Positions 40,375 to 52,499 of a stretch of 64,000 nt of DNA are shown here, piece after piece. The stretch is taken from assembly GCA_002110485.1 (NCBI GenBank), contig MOWL01000046.1, forward strand, positions 558,001 to 622,000, read 5' to 3'. The notes beneath the pieces were generated by a model. The model ran no database searches. It had not been told where the DNA came from and saw only the letters and a program-made list of their open reading frames with translations. The stretch's first letter is position 1. The number at the start of each line of letters is the position of its first letter. The stretch is from Emergomyces orientalis. Its lineage: Eukaryota > Ascomycota > Eurotiomycetes > Onygenales > Ajellomycetaceae. Both the position numbers and the translations under genes were made by a program.

Positions 40375-41760
40375 CAGGCGTACTATACAAGCATAATCTA
40401 AGAGCTAAGCAGGTCGGTTCTGATCCGCTGGTTGGCGGGCCATATATGTGATTTCGCGGTTTTTCTCAAAAGCCCCCGGGGGGGGGGTTTCTTTATGGTC
40501 TTCTTCCGGGCTCTTTTACGGACGGGGATTCTAGATTACAAGAAGAAAAAAAAACCCCTTTTACTCGTCACTGTTGTGTAGGAGTTGAACTGCGTATTGT
40601 TTCATTTGTCGTTTCTTGGGTATATTGATTGGGTGTTGGGGTTTGTTTGGGGTGGGGAGGGGGTTGTTGATTGGTGTTCTTTTTTCTTCTTTTTGCCTCT
40701 TTCTTTCTCTTCTATCTTTCGACTTTAATACATAATTATAAATTAAGAAAGAGGAAAAAACCACTGGGCTTCACTATTTTATGCGCCCTAGTGGTTTTCG
40801 CTTCTGTTTATTGGGGTTCCCCTGCTTGAATATGATATGTTTGTTTGCCATGGTTGCGTGTGTTGTTATCGCCAGACATGGTGCATGAAGTTCCTTTTAC
40901 CTTTGCCATGTTTTTCTTTTTGGGTTTTTGGTTTTTGTAATTTCTCCAAAGCTTCGTCGCTTGTGATGCCAGCTAACAATGGTCCAAGGACTCGGTAAGT
41001 GTCAGGCAAGAGGAGGGAGGGGCGGCAAACCGAAGGAAGAAAAAAAGAAAGAAAAAGAAGAGGAAGAAGAAACTGGATGGGTGTGCTCGTGCGATAGAAT
41101 TACCTCAAAGCTACCCTCGGGGTACTACAATAACAACCTACCTGTCAAACAAACAAACATGATCGACCAGTTACGAAGAGCTCAACGAAGGGCAATCATT
41201 CGCAGAACAGAATATCTATCATCCACAGGATCTCCTCAGCCACCGACCACTCCACATAGATTACATGCTTCTTCCTCGTGATAATAAAACACAACTCTTC
41301 CTAATAATGACGCTCTGTGCTCTGCAATTGCCGTCAACTCCGCGCAAGCTACAAGACTATTTAAAACGTGACCGTGATCCTAGATCCCGCTACGGATGCC
41401 GATTTCGTGCTCCGTCCCCGCTTGCCCGCTGGTTACGTTCCTCCCTAAGGCTGCTCCTTCACTTGAACAAAACACACAAACAAACAAACGAGGGGGAACT
41501 GCATCGGACGGCTGTACGATAATCGCAAATTTACCTGGATTCATGTCATGCTCAACGCGCCGCGGGCCTGGGTCCCACCCCATCCGCCTAACCGACCATC
41601 GTCATTCCTCAACCGACCGGGTCGTTTTACTTTTTAGTATTTCTATTTCTATTTTTATTTTCAATTTCCTCCCAGGACCTTGATGTCTCTGTCTCTCTGT
41701 GTGTGCTTTTCAAGGGTGCAGTTTTTATTTTTTTCCTCTTCCACCCGCGCACAAGTCAAC

Positions 41761-41784
41761 ACACACACACACACACACACACAC
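41761..41784. repeat. CA/AC dinucleotide microsatellite
   Basis: Twelve uninterrupted AC repeats. Non-coding. Confidence 0.9.
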
Positions 41785-44700
41785 CCACGCACCTAGCATA
41801 TCAATGTACATGTACAGTACGTGTATGAGACTGGAACCTGCCAAGTGCTGGACAGGTACATTTTTTGATTGTTTTTGAACTCTCTAGCTGAAAGGGGAGT
41901 TTTGTGTCTTTTCTTCTTCTCTTCTTCTCTTCTTCATTTGGGTTGTTTTTGATGATGTCAAATATCGAATTATTACCTCCCCCTCGTTTTTTTTTTTCCA
42001 TATCTTTCCTTCACAGAGCAACTCCCCTTGGATAAATGTTTCTTACTTTAATTCTAGGTTTGGTTCGTTGGAAGGTTGGTCCTTCGTTTGTTAGCTTGGC
42101 TTGGGTTGGTTAGGTTGCTTGTTCAGTTTTCTTCTCTTTTCTTGTTATAGATTCCTCATCCGAGTAGTGGGAAGAGGGCCGTCCGTCCGGCTTGGATTAA
42201 AACAAAAATACGCTAATAATATATCAAAGATAGATGAGGTGAGGCTCGGGTGAGGGTGAGATGAGAAGATTTGTTTGTTGGCTCGGCCTGCTTGAGAGGT
42301 CTTTTTTTCGTATTTGTCAGACACTCAACACCTATACTAGTACACTACGTACCTATATACATTTCTTCGTGGCTTTTTCTTTTGTTGGATGCTAATCAAT
42401 AAAGGTGTGTATGTATAGGGTGACTTCTATCATGCAAGTAAAATGTTTGAATTGAGCATATGATATCTCTTGTTTGGAGGTCAGTTATGGTTGACAGAGA
42501 AATATATCAATCTGGCTTTTCCTGTGCGTGTCTTCCTTGAAAACTTGGCTTTCTATTTTTTATTATTCTTCTTCACCCACTCTCTGGCTTGTGTTTGTCA
42601 ATCAAAGGTTTCATAATTTGATTGACATAATAAGCTTGTTGCTAATATCATTTTGTGTTACTGTTCCTTCTCTCAGTAACCTAGCCAACAACTATTTCCA
42701 CAGGGGCATTTGTGCTTGTGTTCTGCTCTGATTTTGCTGTTCAACTTTGTCAGTTTGCTTACTTGATACTTGCTGGTTATGCATGATGTCTCTTGTTCAA
42801 TCTCTGCTTTGCTCCTCATGCGATAGCAAGCAGAGTCAACCAGGGGGCAAAGGAATACCAACCCCGTGGGCTATTCTATGGCCATGTTCACAGCGCCCTG
42901 AGCAGTTTTTGACTTAACTCTGTAGTTAAGGTCAAACATTCTATACTACACCGTCTGCCAAACGGCCATATTTGCTCCCTGTTTTCATAGCAAATTCCAC
43001 CATCCCTCCAGACCCTATCCCCTTGTTGCTTGCTCTCCTATAGCCCTGTCTACCACCTCCTGCGTTCCCGTCCTACAAGCCCTATAAAAGAGTGCCTGAT
43101 CCCTCATATGGCCCCCTCCATTTCCATTCATTCATTTGCTCCATTGCCCCCACTCTCATTTCTTATATCTTATAAGGGGGGCCGAACAACGCCCCAGAAC
43201 ACACATACATTTTATACACCCAAATCACCCCACTCACTGCTCCCGGACTGTGGGTTGAGAGCTCAGCAGCAATAGCAGGCTATCCATCCTCCGCGTGAAC
43301 TTGTTCGATGATGCTACCAATCACCGCACCTATGTACTCTGCTCTGCTTTCCCGCAGTGCCTGGGACCACAAACATTTGGAAAAGACTGGCTTGGTTTAC
43401 AGATTCTGGCCATATATATATGTTTTCATGCCGTCCGTTGTTCCTCGTCCCCTGTATGGACGGTGAGACTACGAAAAGAAAATAATCGGTTCGGTTAAGA
43501 AACTTTCTTGCACATTGCTTCGGCGATTCGCGTTGTTTCTCTCCTTATTTTACATTCGAGCCGAACAAACATCACCTGCCGTATAGGTGCTTGTATTCCC
43601 AGCCCTACTATCATGCCCTTACCCAATTCTACTACGGCCACTAGTCCCTCACTCGTATTGGCCTCTGTTTTATTTATATCACCCTGGTACTTCTCTTCCT
43701 ATCCTGTACATTTCCCAGTTACATAATTTTTGGCTCCCGGTACTAGGAAAACCCATCTTTCCTCCTTTCCACTATAATTGGTGGTATGGACTTTGACATT
43801 ACTCGACTACCCAGCCCGTCCACCCACCATATATGCAAAATATCACTGCCATACTGCTCAAGAGACACTATATACGCCGCTCGAATTATTCCTGTTACGC
43901 CACCGTGGATATTGATCCTTGCGGAGTCGACACCCCAAATAACTTCCTTGAAAATATTTTGCCGGAGAAATTGGGCAAGGCCCGCTGACCATCGATGAAA
44001 GAGAAGAACAAAGAAGAAAAAGCACGTCAATCGGTGCTGTCTGCAGTGGCATCGATTGTTCCCTCTTTCTTCGACTTTCCCCAAGCCCATGCCCCTAATA
44101 TAGCGAGGGTTATTACACCGTTTCCGGCAATCGAGCGAACTCAATTGTCGTTTGTCAAGTGGATGACGATCGTGATATGAAAACCAACCAGCCGGCTCAA
44201 ATGACGCCCTCAACATCTGTCTTTTAGCTTCTTACAGTATAATTCTACCACCGCACCCTCAAGCGACGACAGCTACATAATTGTCATCCTACACCGCTTC
44301 CTGCCGCAGGGTAGAGTTAACCGGAATATATACACCGAGAAGAAAGTTAGCAAAGAGGCTCGGGCCACACCACAAGGCGCAGAATCATTTGGGCGCCCGG
44401 GATTTTCCTTTCTATATATAGCCACATGCCCTTTTTCAAAGATACTAGCGAAGGATAAAGCCCGGGGTGAATGAGGGAAACAGGGAAACTCCGCTCATAC
44501 ACAAACGCAAACTTTATCACACAAGATGGGGGCAAACGGCGAGTGCATGGAATTCAACCACGGGAATTGCCGTCCATGTGCCTCTCAGCATACATATAAA
44601 AACCTGTGCCAATGCATTCGTCAACAGCTACGCCCCCTTCTCCTTCTTTTACGCCTTCTCCTCTATCCTCCAAAATACGTGTACATCTGACGGAGACCTC

Positions 44701-45213
44701 AATTGACGAAGCCAAAACCTGTTACTCAATAAGGCTTCGCCACAAGCTACTTATATACAACCATATCAACACCCCATTGTCCGGCTTTGCTTTGCCCTTC
44801 TTTGTTCACCTGCCTATCTGCAGTACAGAGGCTCAAGCTCCAGCTCAGAGACCAGTACCATCGTACTAGCAGAATCAGAGTCCGTTTTCCCGCCAACCCT
44901 CCATCAGAATCGGCATTCGCAACCTCCGAACGTGAGGAGGGTTCTACTTACATCATAGACACCAACTGGCATACATACAAAACCTGCTTCCAATACTATA
45001 TCACAAGCTACCTAAAATAAAATAAAGCAGCCCCCTCTTCAACAAGAAAATCAAAAGGCGAAACCAAAAACCCAACGGTTGGCACATGGCAATCAAAGAG
45101 AACTTGAGCAAAAGAGACTCCGAAAACAACATAACCCAACAAGACAAAACGATCCCCCATCCCCCCCTTTCTGAACGAATCGACATAAACCTCGAAACAC
45201 CCAAATAATAACA

Positions 45214-45552
45214 ATGTGCCATCAAAAAATCCGCCACTACAGCTGCGGCCACACCGGCCCCGGCAACTTCACCCCTTGCAGTCGCTTTCGTCACCCACGG
45301 ACCCCGTGCCGGAGGGTTCACAATATCCCGGTAATTGGCCGCATCAGTGTAGAGCATGTAGCGGGAGATAAAGCTCTCACGTACCCTGTAGCCACTGCGG
45401 AGTTTGCCATTCATATGACAAGATTGAGGAAGGTTTTTGGCACTGTACAATGGTTGGGTTTGGAGGGTGATCTTTTAAAGCTCCTGACCTTTATCCTTTT
45501 TTATTTTTTTTACCTTTCTCTTTCTGCCTTTCTCCTTTTTCCAGGTGGTTAG
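45214..45552 (+). CDS. Small Cys/His-rich ORF, unproven
   Basis: 112 codons from ATG. It begins MCHQKIRHYSCGHTGPG and has further Cys in FTPCSRF and RTPCRRVHN, a layout like small fungal hypothetical proteins that start with MC and a CGH motif. The first half has coding character; the second half ends in a Phe/Leu-rich run that may be read-through past a missed intron. Without homologue evidence it is only a candidate. Confidence 0.3.
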   Translation: MCHQKIRHYSCGHTGPGNFTPCSRFRHPRTPCRRVHNIPVIGRISVEHVAGDKALTYPVATAEFAIHMTRLRKVFGTVQWLGLEGDLLKLLTFILFYFFYLSLSAFLLFPGG

Positions 45553-45885
45553 TTACCTCTGTCGGTCTGTTTATCTCCTTTTGTTGTGTGCCTGGGGGAG
45601 CTTTATTATTATGTTTACGCTTTAACCTTTGAACTCTTTATGAATTACAAGGGTTAAGTTAATTTTTTCCCCTGGCCTGACAAACTTGATCGATTGATAG
45701 TTTTTCTATACTTTGTTTTAACTCTACTTTGCTTTATGGACGGAGGCAACCTTTGCAGCTTAAACCCTCACCTGAGTTACTACTAGCTAGACACAAAATT
45801 AAATGAATAAACAAAAGCCAAAAATAAATAAATAATAAAAGTGGTGTTAAATCATATTTTCAATTCTTTGCCGTTTAATTTAGAG

Positions 45886-45889
<4 letters not shown>

Positions 45890-45919
<30 letters not shown>
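45890..45919. repeat. AT dinucleotide microsatellite
   Basis: About 15 TA repeats in otherwise non-coding DNA. Confidence 0.9.
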
Positions 45920-45922
<3 letters not shown>

Positions 45923-46624
45923 AAGAAGGGCAAAATCACGGGTAGAAAGAGTGGTGAAAAACCAAGGTATATTTATAATCCTGCCCCAAGCCAGTAGCGA
46001 CCATGAAATATAAATTTAACCCCGCAAGATCCCATGAATCATCTAAGGTAAAGCAGATGGGTCATTGAACAAAAGAAATGGGGAAGGAAAAACCAAGCCA
46101 AGACAACAGAAGAAAAAAATCTTAGATCCATGTTGTTAGATGGTATGAATGTATAATGTGAATATATGTATGCAAAAAAACCTAGGGGTAGTAAATATAA
46201 TGATAGATAGGTAAAGCAAGTGAAAGGCAAACAAAAAACAACAATAAAGCAAATAAATCTCCATACTAAATTGGTAAGTAGGTCGCCTGGTTGAACGCCG
46301 CGTATGTGCTAGCCAGTAGTCATCTTCTATTGTAATGACAATGTATACCCGAAAGAGACACGCAGGAAAGGTAAAAGCAAAGTCAGAGGTAAAAGAAATT
46401 GGGCAAAGTATCCAAGAACGCCCGGTAAGTAGGTGGTGATCTCTAGTCATCACATCATTCTAAAGGTCCCAACAAAAGGCAAAAAGGATATAATATAATA
46501 GAAAGAACGTATAACCGGAACGCGGGGAATCGGGCTTCTAAAACAAAAAAACAGAAGAGAAGGGAAGAGAAGAGAAGGAAGAAAGTAGCAGAAAGGAAAG
46601 TTGTCTTAGGCAGCTCGAAATATA

Positions 46625-47932
46625 TCAGACAGCACCATATCTATCTTGGCCATCTATCATAAGCGCCTCCGTCTCTGCAGACGGGGATTTCCGTTCAGGA
46701 GACACGGAAGGAATCCACCCTTTCATCCACCCACTAACCTTTCGCCATCTACCTCGACCTCGTCCTCGTCCTGCGGGCTGCAATATGATGGCGGCATCGA
46801 CATCTTCATTTTTCTTCTTGTAAATCAGGAACTGAATACTCATAGCTCCATCCATGCCCAGGACACCAAATGCACCCAGGAAAAAAGGTACGGCACGCCC
46901 AATCCATTCGAGCCTATTGTTGCCTTCTTTACCAACCCAGCCACCGCCTCCGTACGCAGGGAGATCCGACCACGCGTTTGGATTGGTGAGGAGGGAACTT
47001 GAGTAGAAGAAGTTACCACAGAATGCTGCGAAGAAGAGAAGCGGTGAGAGGCCCGATGTACTCTTGCGGCCGTAGTTCTTGTAGAGTTGTGGGATACGAG
47101 ATCCTAGGTACAAGAAGGTTGACGACCAGGATGCGATTCTGCCAGCTATTTGTCTAGCATCAGTTTGCGATTGTGAGAATTTATGGGCGTTTTGCTCATT
47201 GGGGTGAGTGGCAGCTGCGTTGGCAAGAACAGCGCATAGCATGGAGAGAAACAGGATAGTTCGAGGGGAACTAGAGGGAGTGACGCTGCTGCTGCTGCCA
47301 ACACGGTAGATGGTTCGGGAAGGTGAGCGTTGCTTTTCATTTGGGCGCGCGAGGGAGTTGCCCAAAGGAGAACCGACTTCAAAGCCCTTTTTCGAAGTGG
47401 CAGTCTTGGGCTCTGAAGGCTGTATCGAGCCAGGGGACAATCCTAGGATGGTATTTTCTTCAGTGGGTATGATGCCATTATACATATCCCCGTCGCTAAA
47501 CCCCATATCACTCGTTTGCCTATAGTGAAATCTTCGTATTTTCCATGCCTTGATATAGGTATAAAAATAATATTGGAATACCAGAACGACGTCGACCAAG
47601 ACATAGTAGGCGGCGACAGTAATCTGCCACCCAGCCTGGTGTAATAATATGGCTCCCATCAAGTTGGTTGAATCGCCCAGACACCATTCAATCAGGAACC
47701 ATATCGAGAGGCTGGACGTCGACTGGAGTTTATAGTTTTTGTATATCTGAGGCAACTGTGCAAAGAGCCACGAAACAATGCTCAGGGTTCCCAAGATAGA
47801 GGAGATTAGAGCGAGCGGAGTCGGAATGCATGTATGGAGATGGGAAGAGATAAAGGTTAAAAGGGGGGATGAGGGTTCGCAATGGTCCGGAAGGGAGGCA
47901 ACCAAAGGGTTATAGAGCCATGCTGAAGTCAT
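46625..47932 (-). CDS. PQ-loop repeat vacuolar amino-acid transporter (Ypq type)
   Basis: Single exon, 435 residues, start taken at the ATG at 47,932 (MTSAWLYNPLV). Two PQ-loop repeats are visible: LFAQLPQIYKNYKLQSTSSL with Pro-Gln at 61-62, and LGSRIPQLYKNYGRKSTSGL with Pro-Gln at 281-282. About seven membrane segments are split by a polar loop of about 90 residues (140-230). This is the layout of the yeast Ypq1-3/PQLC2 family, which export cationic amino acids (Lys, Arg, His) from the vacuole or lysosome. Substrate is not shown by the sequence. The C-terminal tail is basic, then contains ETEALMID, a possible sorting signal. Confidence 0.88.
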   Translation of the reverse strand: MTSAWLYNPLVASLPDHCEPSSPLLTFISSHLHTCIPTPLALISSILGTLSIVSWLFAQLPQIYKNYKLQSTSSLSIWFLIEWCLGDSTNLMGAILLHQAGWQITVAAYYVLVDVVLVFQYYFYTYIKAWKIRRFHYRQTSDMGFSDGDMYNGIIPTEENTILGLSPGSIQPSEPKTATSKKGFEVGSPLGNSLARPNEKQRSPSRTIYRVGSSSSVTPSSSPRTILFLSMLCAVLANAAATHPNEQNAHKFSQSQTDARQIAGRIASWSSTFLYLGSRIPQLYKNYGRKSTSGLSPLLFFAAFCGNFFYSSSLLTNPNAWSDLPAYGGGGWVGKEGNNRLEWIGRAVPFFLGAFGVLGMDGAMSIQFLIYKKKNEDVDAAIILQPAGRGRGRGRWRKVSGWMKGWIPSVSPERKSPSAETEALMIDGQDRYGAV

Positions 47933-49729
47933 TATCTGGCGCAAATCGACCTTCTATTGTAATCTGACTGCAATAATAACGAAGCATCCCTTGGCAAAAC
48001 GAATATCCAACGTTTATATGTATATGTTTCTGATGATTTGCTTGGGAGTAGTTCGGAGTTGCTTGACTGGGGCCTTCGCGTGGGGTTCGGTTGAAGTGCT
48101 GACAAAGGTGGCAGAAGAGTCACGCGAGGAAGGCGCAGGGCACGCTGAGAACCCGATAGGTTGTGGGACAGAGGGACTGGACGAGAACGAGTTTGAGGTG
48201 ACGATCTTATGGTGCTGCTTCAACTCCAGCTAATGTTTTAGCTTTTTGGGAGTTTGTGCGCTGGGTCGGGGAGAAAGCGGAGATGGTGTGACACGAAAAT
48301 GGGTCTGACTGGTTGGGGATATCAGGATGTTACGTTGAGAGAACAGGGCGGAACAAGGGGTTTGTGATCTGACAAACAAAAGGGAGGGTGGACAACAAAG
48401 GAATGAAAGAGGAAATGAAAGAGAGAGAAGATCCTGGTAGGCTATGACGAGGAGGAGGAGGAGGAGGAGGAGGAGGAGGAGATAGGGAATGGATAGCAGG
48501 AGGAGGGAATAAGGGAAGAGACTGGCAAAGTGACGACGGGCAGATGATGTCCCCAGACTGACTGACTCCCAGGTGCAATGATGACGAGAAGATAGTGAGG
48601 CTGATAAGCGTGTGCCCAGATTGGTAGATCTGGACAGGGCGATGTGATTGGCGGAGAGCCCAGATCTGGGAGGCTGAGTCAGCCAGATAAAGACAAACTC
48701 TAATTATGTGGTACGCTAGTCCAGATGTGGAATAGTAAACAAGGGGAGATTATGTCATTTCAGAGATACCTAACTAGGTAATCAGATCTACATCTATATC
48801 TATGAATGGCAGTAGCTACTGTATGTACAGAATGAGAGACATATATGACATGGTGGGAGATGGGTGGAAGAAACAGGTTTGTTCACGCAAATGTGTTATT
48901 TCAAGCTAGGTATGTTCTATGGGTAGTTAACTAGTTATATCTGACTGTTATGTCATCACACTATAAATAGATTGACAGACATCTGAAATACAGATCTGAA
49001 GTCAGAACAGAGAGATATGAAACTGAAACTGAAAATGAAAGGGAAATACAAGCACAAGTGACAAATAGAATATGCAAAGACTGACTGGGTGCAAGGGATC
49101 TTCTGAAATCTATGTAGATATTTAGTCATCATGCATGAAGACCTCGGAAACATTCTATTCTCCGGAGTATCAGTTTGTGGATAAAGAAGTCCGTGTACGA
49201 AGTGAAGTAGCTTTCAAAATTTATATAGCCAGATCATACATGCATACTAAACGAATATCGAGTAACTAGTGGGATATGCCATTAGGTAATAGTAGGTCTG
49301 GCTGATACCCTACCTCCTCATAATCTCTTTTTTTCCTCTTCATTTGTGTGTATGCTCGCACCCACGCCATAGGGATATGAAACACCATAATGTCAAATAT
49401 CAGCAATGCTTTTCCCAGCACAGAGACCCCCTAGTTCCAAAATTACATTACGCATCACATTATGCTTGATGATATGCCCCCCCCCCTTCCCAAAAAAAAA
49501 AAAAAGTTCCCATATAGCCTAATGAAAATGAAAAAGAAAGGAAAGTAATATAAATAAACCGTGTGTTCCTTTCGCCTGTTCCCCTCCCTCGATTCATGCA
49601 CGAATTGTTTTTTTTCTTTCTTCCTTTTTTTTTTTTTTTTTTTTTGTACAAGAAAGTTAAATTCTCGGCAAATATTTGGTATCAAGAAAAAGGTTGGAAA
49701 TTAAGGACTTTTCTGAGAGCTCATATATT
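47933..49729. promoter_or_regulatory. Intergenic region upstream of the PQ-loop gene
   Basis: About 1.8 kb between two minus-strand genes. It contains a GAG trinucleotide run (48,449-48,482) and homopolymer runs of C, A and T (49,478-49,646). Short ORFs here have no domain. The PQ-loop promoter is expected at its left end and the 3' UTR of the GPI protein at its right end. Confidence 0.5.
48449..48482. repeat. GAG trinucleotide microsatellite
   Basis: About eleven GAG/GGA repeats; purine-only strand, could affect chromatin or transcription upstream of the PQ-loop gene, but no function is shown. Confidence 0.9.
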
Positions 49730-50518
49730 CTACTGCCATGCAAGTTGAATAGTGAGCAATACAGCTGCGGCGGCAATGCCGATCGGCATCTTTCGATATT
49801 GGCCTGTCGTAGCGGCCTGGTTGGGAGCAATGATATCAAAAGCATTCCCAAAACCTCCAAAGGGATCTTTGTTTGGGTCGATGCTTGGAGTAGTTGAAGG
49901 TTCTAAAGTCGTTCGAGTCGGCTCGGGATCAGATGCAGTTGTTGAGGGCGGCGGAGATGGTGTGACGTATGAGTCACTTGTAGTAAAAGTAGAGCGGGTA
50001 TCAGTAGATTCGTTGGTAGTGGTGGTAGTCATAGTAGGTCTTCGTGTTGGAAATGGTGTTCGTGTTGATGGCCCTTCCGTTTCCGTCTGCGTAGGCCGAG
50101 GGCGCCTGGGCTCTGTGGCAGGAGGGGTATTGGGCGGATCAGATCCAGTGGGGTTTTCGACTCCTCCACCCCCTCCCCCTTCCCCTCCCCCTCTTCCCCC
50201 AGCATTCGGACAAAGTGTCTGCACTCCCAACCCCTGAAAAAATAACCCGATGAGCGACCCTGAAAATGCCCGAGTGCCCACACACGCTATATTGAGCGAA
50301 CGCGACAGACTTTCCAGACCCTCAATGCATTCTAGGGAGCAGGAGCCTCTATTTGTGAAATCGTTGGCTACACAGCCGCTGATCTCGGAGGTGTAGACAT
50401 TCGTACATGACGGAGTAAATGATATTATCGGTTGGATCTGGTCTAGTGAGACGGCCATGATTGTCCCTGGCGCATTGCAGGCGAATAGGAAATATGTTAT
50501 CCAGCGTTGATTGTGCAT
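49730..50518 (-). CDS. GPI-anchored Ser/Thr/Pro-rich cell-surface protein
   Basis: 262 residues from the ATG at 50,518 (MHNQRWITYFLFACNAP), chosen because a signal-peptide-like hydrophobic stretch follows directly; an upstream in-frame extension to 50,647 is not needed. Residues about 35-115 hold six cysteines (SCTN, GCV, SCSLEC, ACV, LCPN), probably an extracellular disulfide domain. A Gly run then leads to about 110 residues rich in Thr/Pro/Ser (TMTTTTTNESTDT and similar), a likely O-glycosylated stalk. The C-terminus is a hydrophobic tail, MPIGIAAAAVLLTIQLAWQ, after a small-residue region suitable for GPI attachment. It should sit in the cell wall or plasma membrane. I do not recognise a named family. 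Confidence 0.75.
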   Translation of the reverse strand: MHNQRWITYFLFACNAPGTIMAVSLDQIQPIISFTPSCTNVYTSEISGCVANDFTNRGSCSLECIEGLESLSRSLNIACVGTRAFSGSLIGLFFQGLGVQTLCPNAGGRGGGEGGGGGGVENPTGSDPPNTPPATEPRRPRPTQTETEGPSTRTPFPTRRPTMTTTTTNESTDTRSTFTTSDSYVTPSPPPSTTASDPEPTRTTLEPSTTPSIDPNKDPFGGFGNAFDIIAPNQAATTGQYRKMPIGIAAAAVLLTIQLAWQ

Positions 50519-52499
50519 TGTGCAAGGTCGGTCGAAGGAGAAGGCGAAAATGCGTTCGTTTGCGCGACGAAGATGCTGCCCCGCCCTTCTCGTTTTGTTC
50601 TCCGTTGAACTTTCGCAGATGTCGCAAAGGGCGCAACGGCGGGTCAAAGCTTTCGAAGAGGTTAATTTCTCATCCTCGCTACTTCAACTGAGCGCTTCTC
50701 CTCACTCCCCCTCGCAGAGGCAAAAATATGTATTTCAAAGAAACGCGCAATTATTAGGCGTAGTCTTTGATAACCAGCACAAAAATACGTAAAAATAAGT
50801 TGTCGCAAAGGGATCTCAAGGAGAATAAAGGAAGTATGTTGCTGTCTCTTCAATTTTGTTGTTCGAGAATGTTAACAGCGGCAAAGTATTGCGCCCTGTT
50901 GATAAACAATACCACTTCATGAAATAGAAAATCAGTGCAATTGGAAGCTCAATGTGTCTTTAACTAACAAAAAGAAGGAAAGAAACGACAGGAAGCAGGG
51001 AAAGTGGGAGGTATCAAAATCCATGTCGTGAAGCTAGATCCATGTCGGGTCCACTGGCCCAAGACCAGGCATCGCCCTCTCACAGCCGTATCTAGCTATC
51101 TGGAACTAACACGACCCAGGTCAAAGTATCCTTTTAGAATATCGGATCACCTACGATGTAGTCAACCAGTCACCACATAGGTGGGAGATCCGGTGGCGAA
51201 GACAACTTCAAACACTTCGCGTTTCTAAATTCACAACAGCCAAGAATCAGAGGCCAGCCAGCGCCGATAGGGACCCTTGAGCGATCAGCCAGCGACATTT
51301 CTCTCAGGGTCCATATATGGAATCTTCAAAATGCAGCTTCCAGTGTTTGCTCTCGTATTCTCGATGTCAATAACAGATTGGGATTTTTATTTGTTGATAA
51401 GAAGCGTGGGCATGCATAAGTGATTCCTTTAGTATTGAAATAACCCGCCTACCAACCGAAAACTGGGTTGCTCAAGACCTTAGTGTCAAGGCGAGTCCAG
51501 GCACTTCTTCTACCAAGAGAAAGTGGCCGAAGTCCACAATCAAGAAACATCATGCACGTCAAACTTCCACCAAACAGCTGCCTCAGATTTGTTAGGGGAT
51601 GGCAATTCTGAAACACAGTAGGCCAAACGCGACTTCAGCATTCTAAAGTTTAGCACCCATTTCGGAAGCGCTATTGTTGATTGAGTTTGTCCAAATCACC
51701 ACCACTCACTCAAATAGACTGGATCTTATCATCCGGTTTCATTTTAGGATTTCACTCCCCGTGAAATATATTTACCGTTTTCTCAATTTCCTCATTTTCC
51801 TCATTTTAATCTTGTTAATCTGTCAATTTCAATCTCAAATTTTTACAAATTATATGAAACAACGAATAGGTAGTGCTGAATCTTGATATCAATAATAGTT
51901 GTGTAAATAATTTAAAATGATGAAGTTGAGGAAAGGCTATAGGGGCTTAATAGATTGAAAGATTCGAGTGATTTTTTTTTAGATCTGACAAATATTTCTC
52001 TGCTGAAAGACTTGGTAGACTCGTCTTACTTGAAAATGCTGCCCCTATTCAGAATGAGTGCGCAGATGTGATAGATGCCATTGAAATCTGCTATTTCTAG
52101 CCCTCATCTGCTTACACTCCCTCCCTAAGAAAAACGCTTTTAGCGTGGATAGTTTGTAAACGTCTCATAGACTTAGAGCTATGACTCAAGAAGCCCGAGA
52201 TATATCATAAAAACTCGAATTCCTCACAGCAGATGACATAATAAACGGGAAATTAAAGCTGATAGAAGGAAGAAAAGTAGGCGGAGTCTCAAAAGCAATT
52301 GAGAGCACTCTCAAATTGAATCTAAATCCAAACTATCACTTCGCTGCACAGTTTTTTTCCCCTCTTAATAGACTGCAACATCTAAGTACAGCAGTTCAAT
52401 TCAGAAGAGCTCATTGCCATCTCCACACATCTTCTTTCATGTAGTTCTCTAAGTGCTATTGTGGAATTCATCATGAGAGACATGTCAAGTTAGCGGAAG
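50519..52499. other. Decayed intergenic DNA upstream of the GPI gene
   Basis: The promoter of the GPI gene lies at the left end. The rest is increasingly AT-rich with no gene. It probably contains remains of repeats and the unrecognisable 3' end of the kinase-like pseudogene to the right. Confidence 0.45.

Larger units (their letters stand above)
40375..46624. other. 6.2-kb stretch with no convincing gene
   Basis: Between LCB2 (+) and the PQ-loop gene (-), which converge. It contains pyrimidine- and T-rich runs, a CA microsatellite and an AT microsatellite (separate entries), and only short open frames. The one with some protein character is at 45,214-45,552. The size is several times the other intergenic regions here; a long non-coding transcript or a gene with many small exons could be hidden in it. 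Confidence 0.45.

Noticed and set aside
40979..41281. 100-codon Lys/Glu-rich ORF
   Set aside because: Composition is dominated by a purine tract and it has no recognisable domain; not enough to call a gene.
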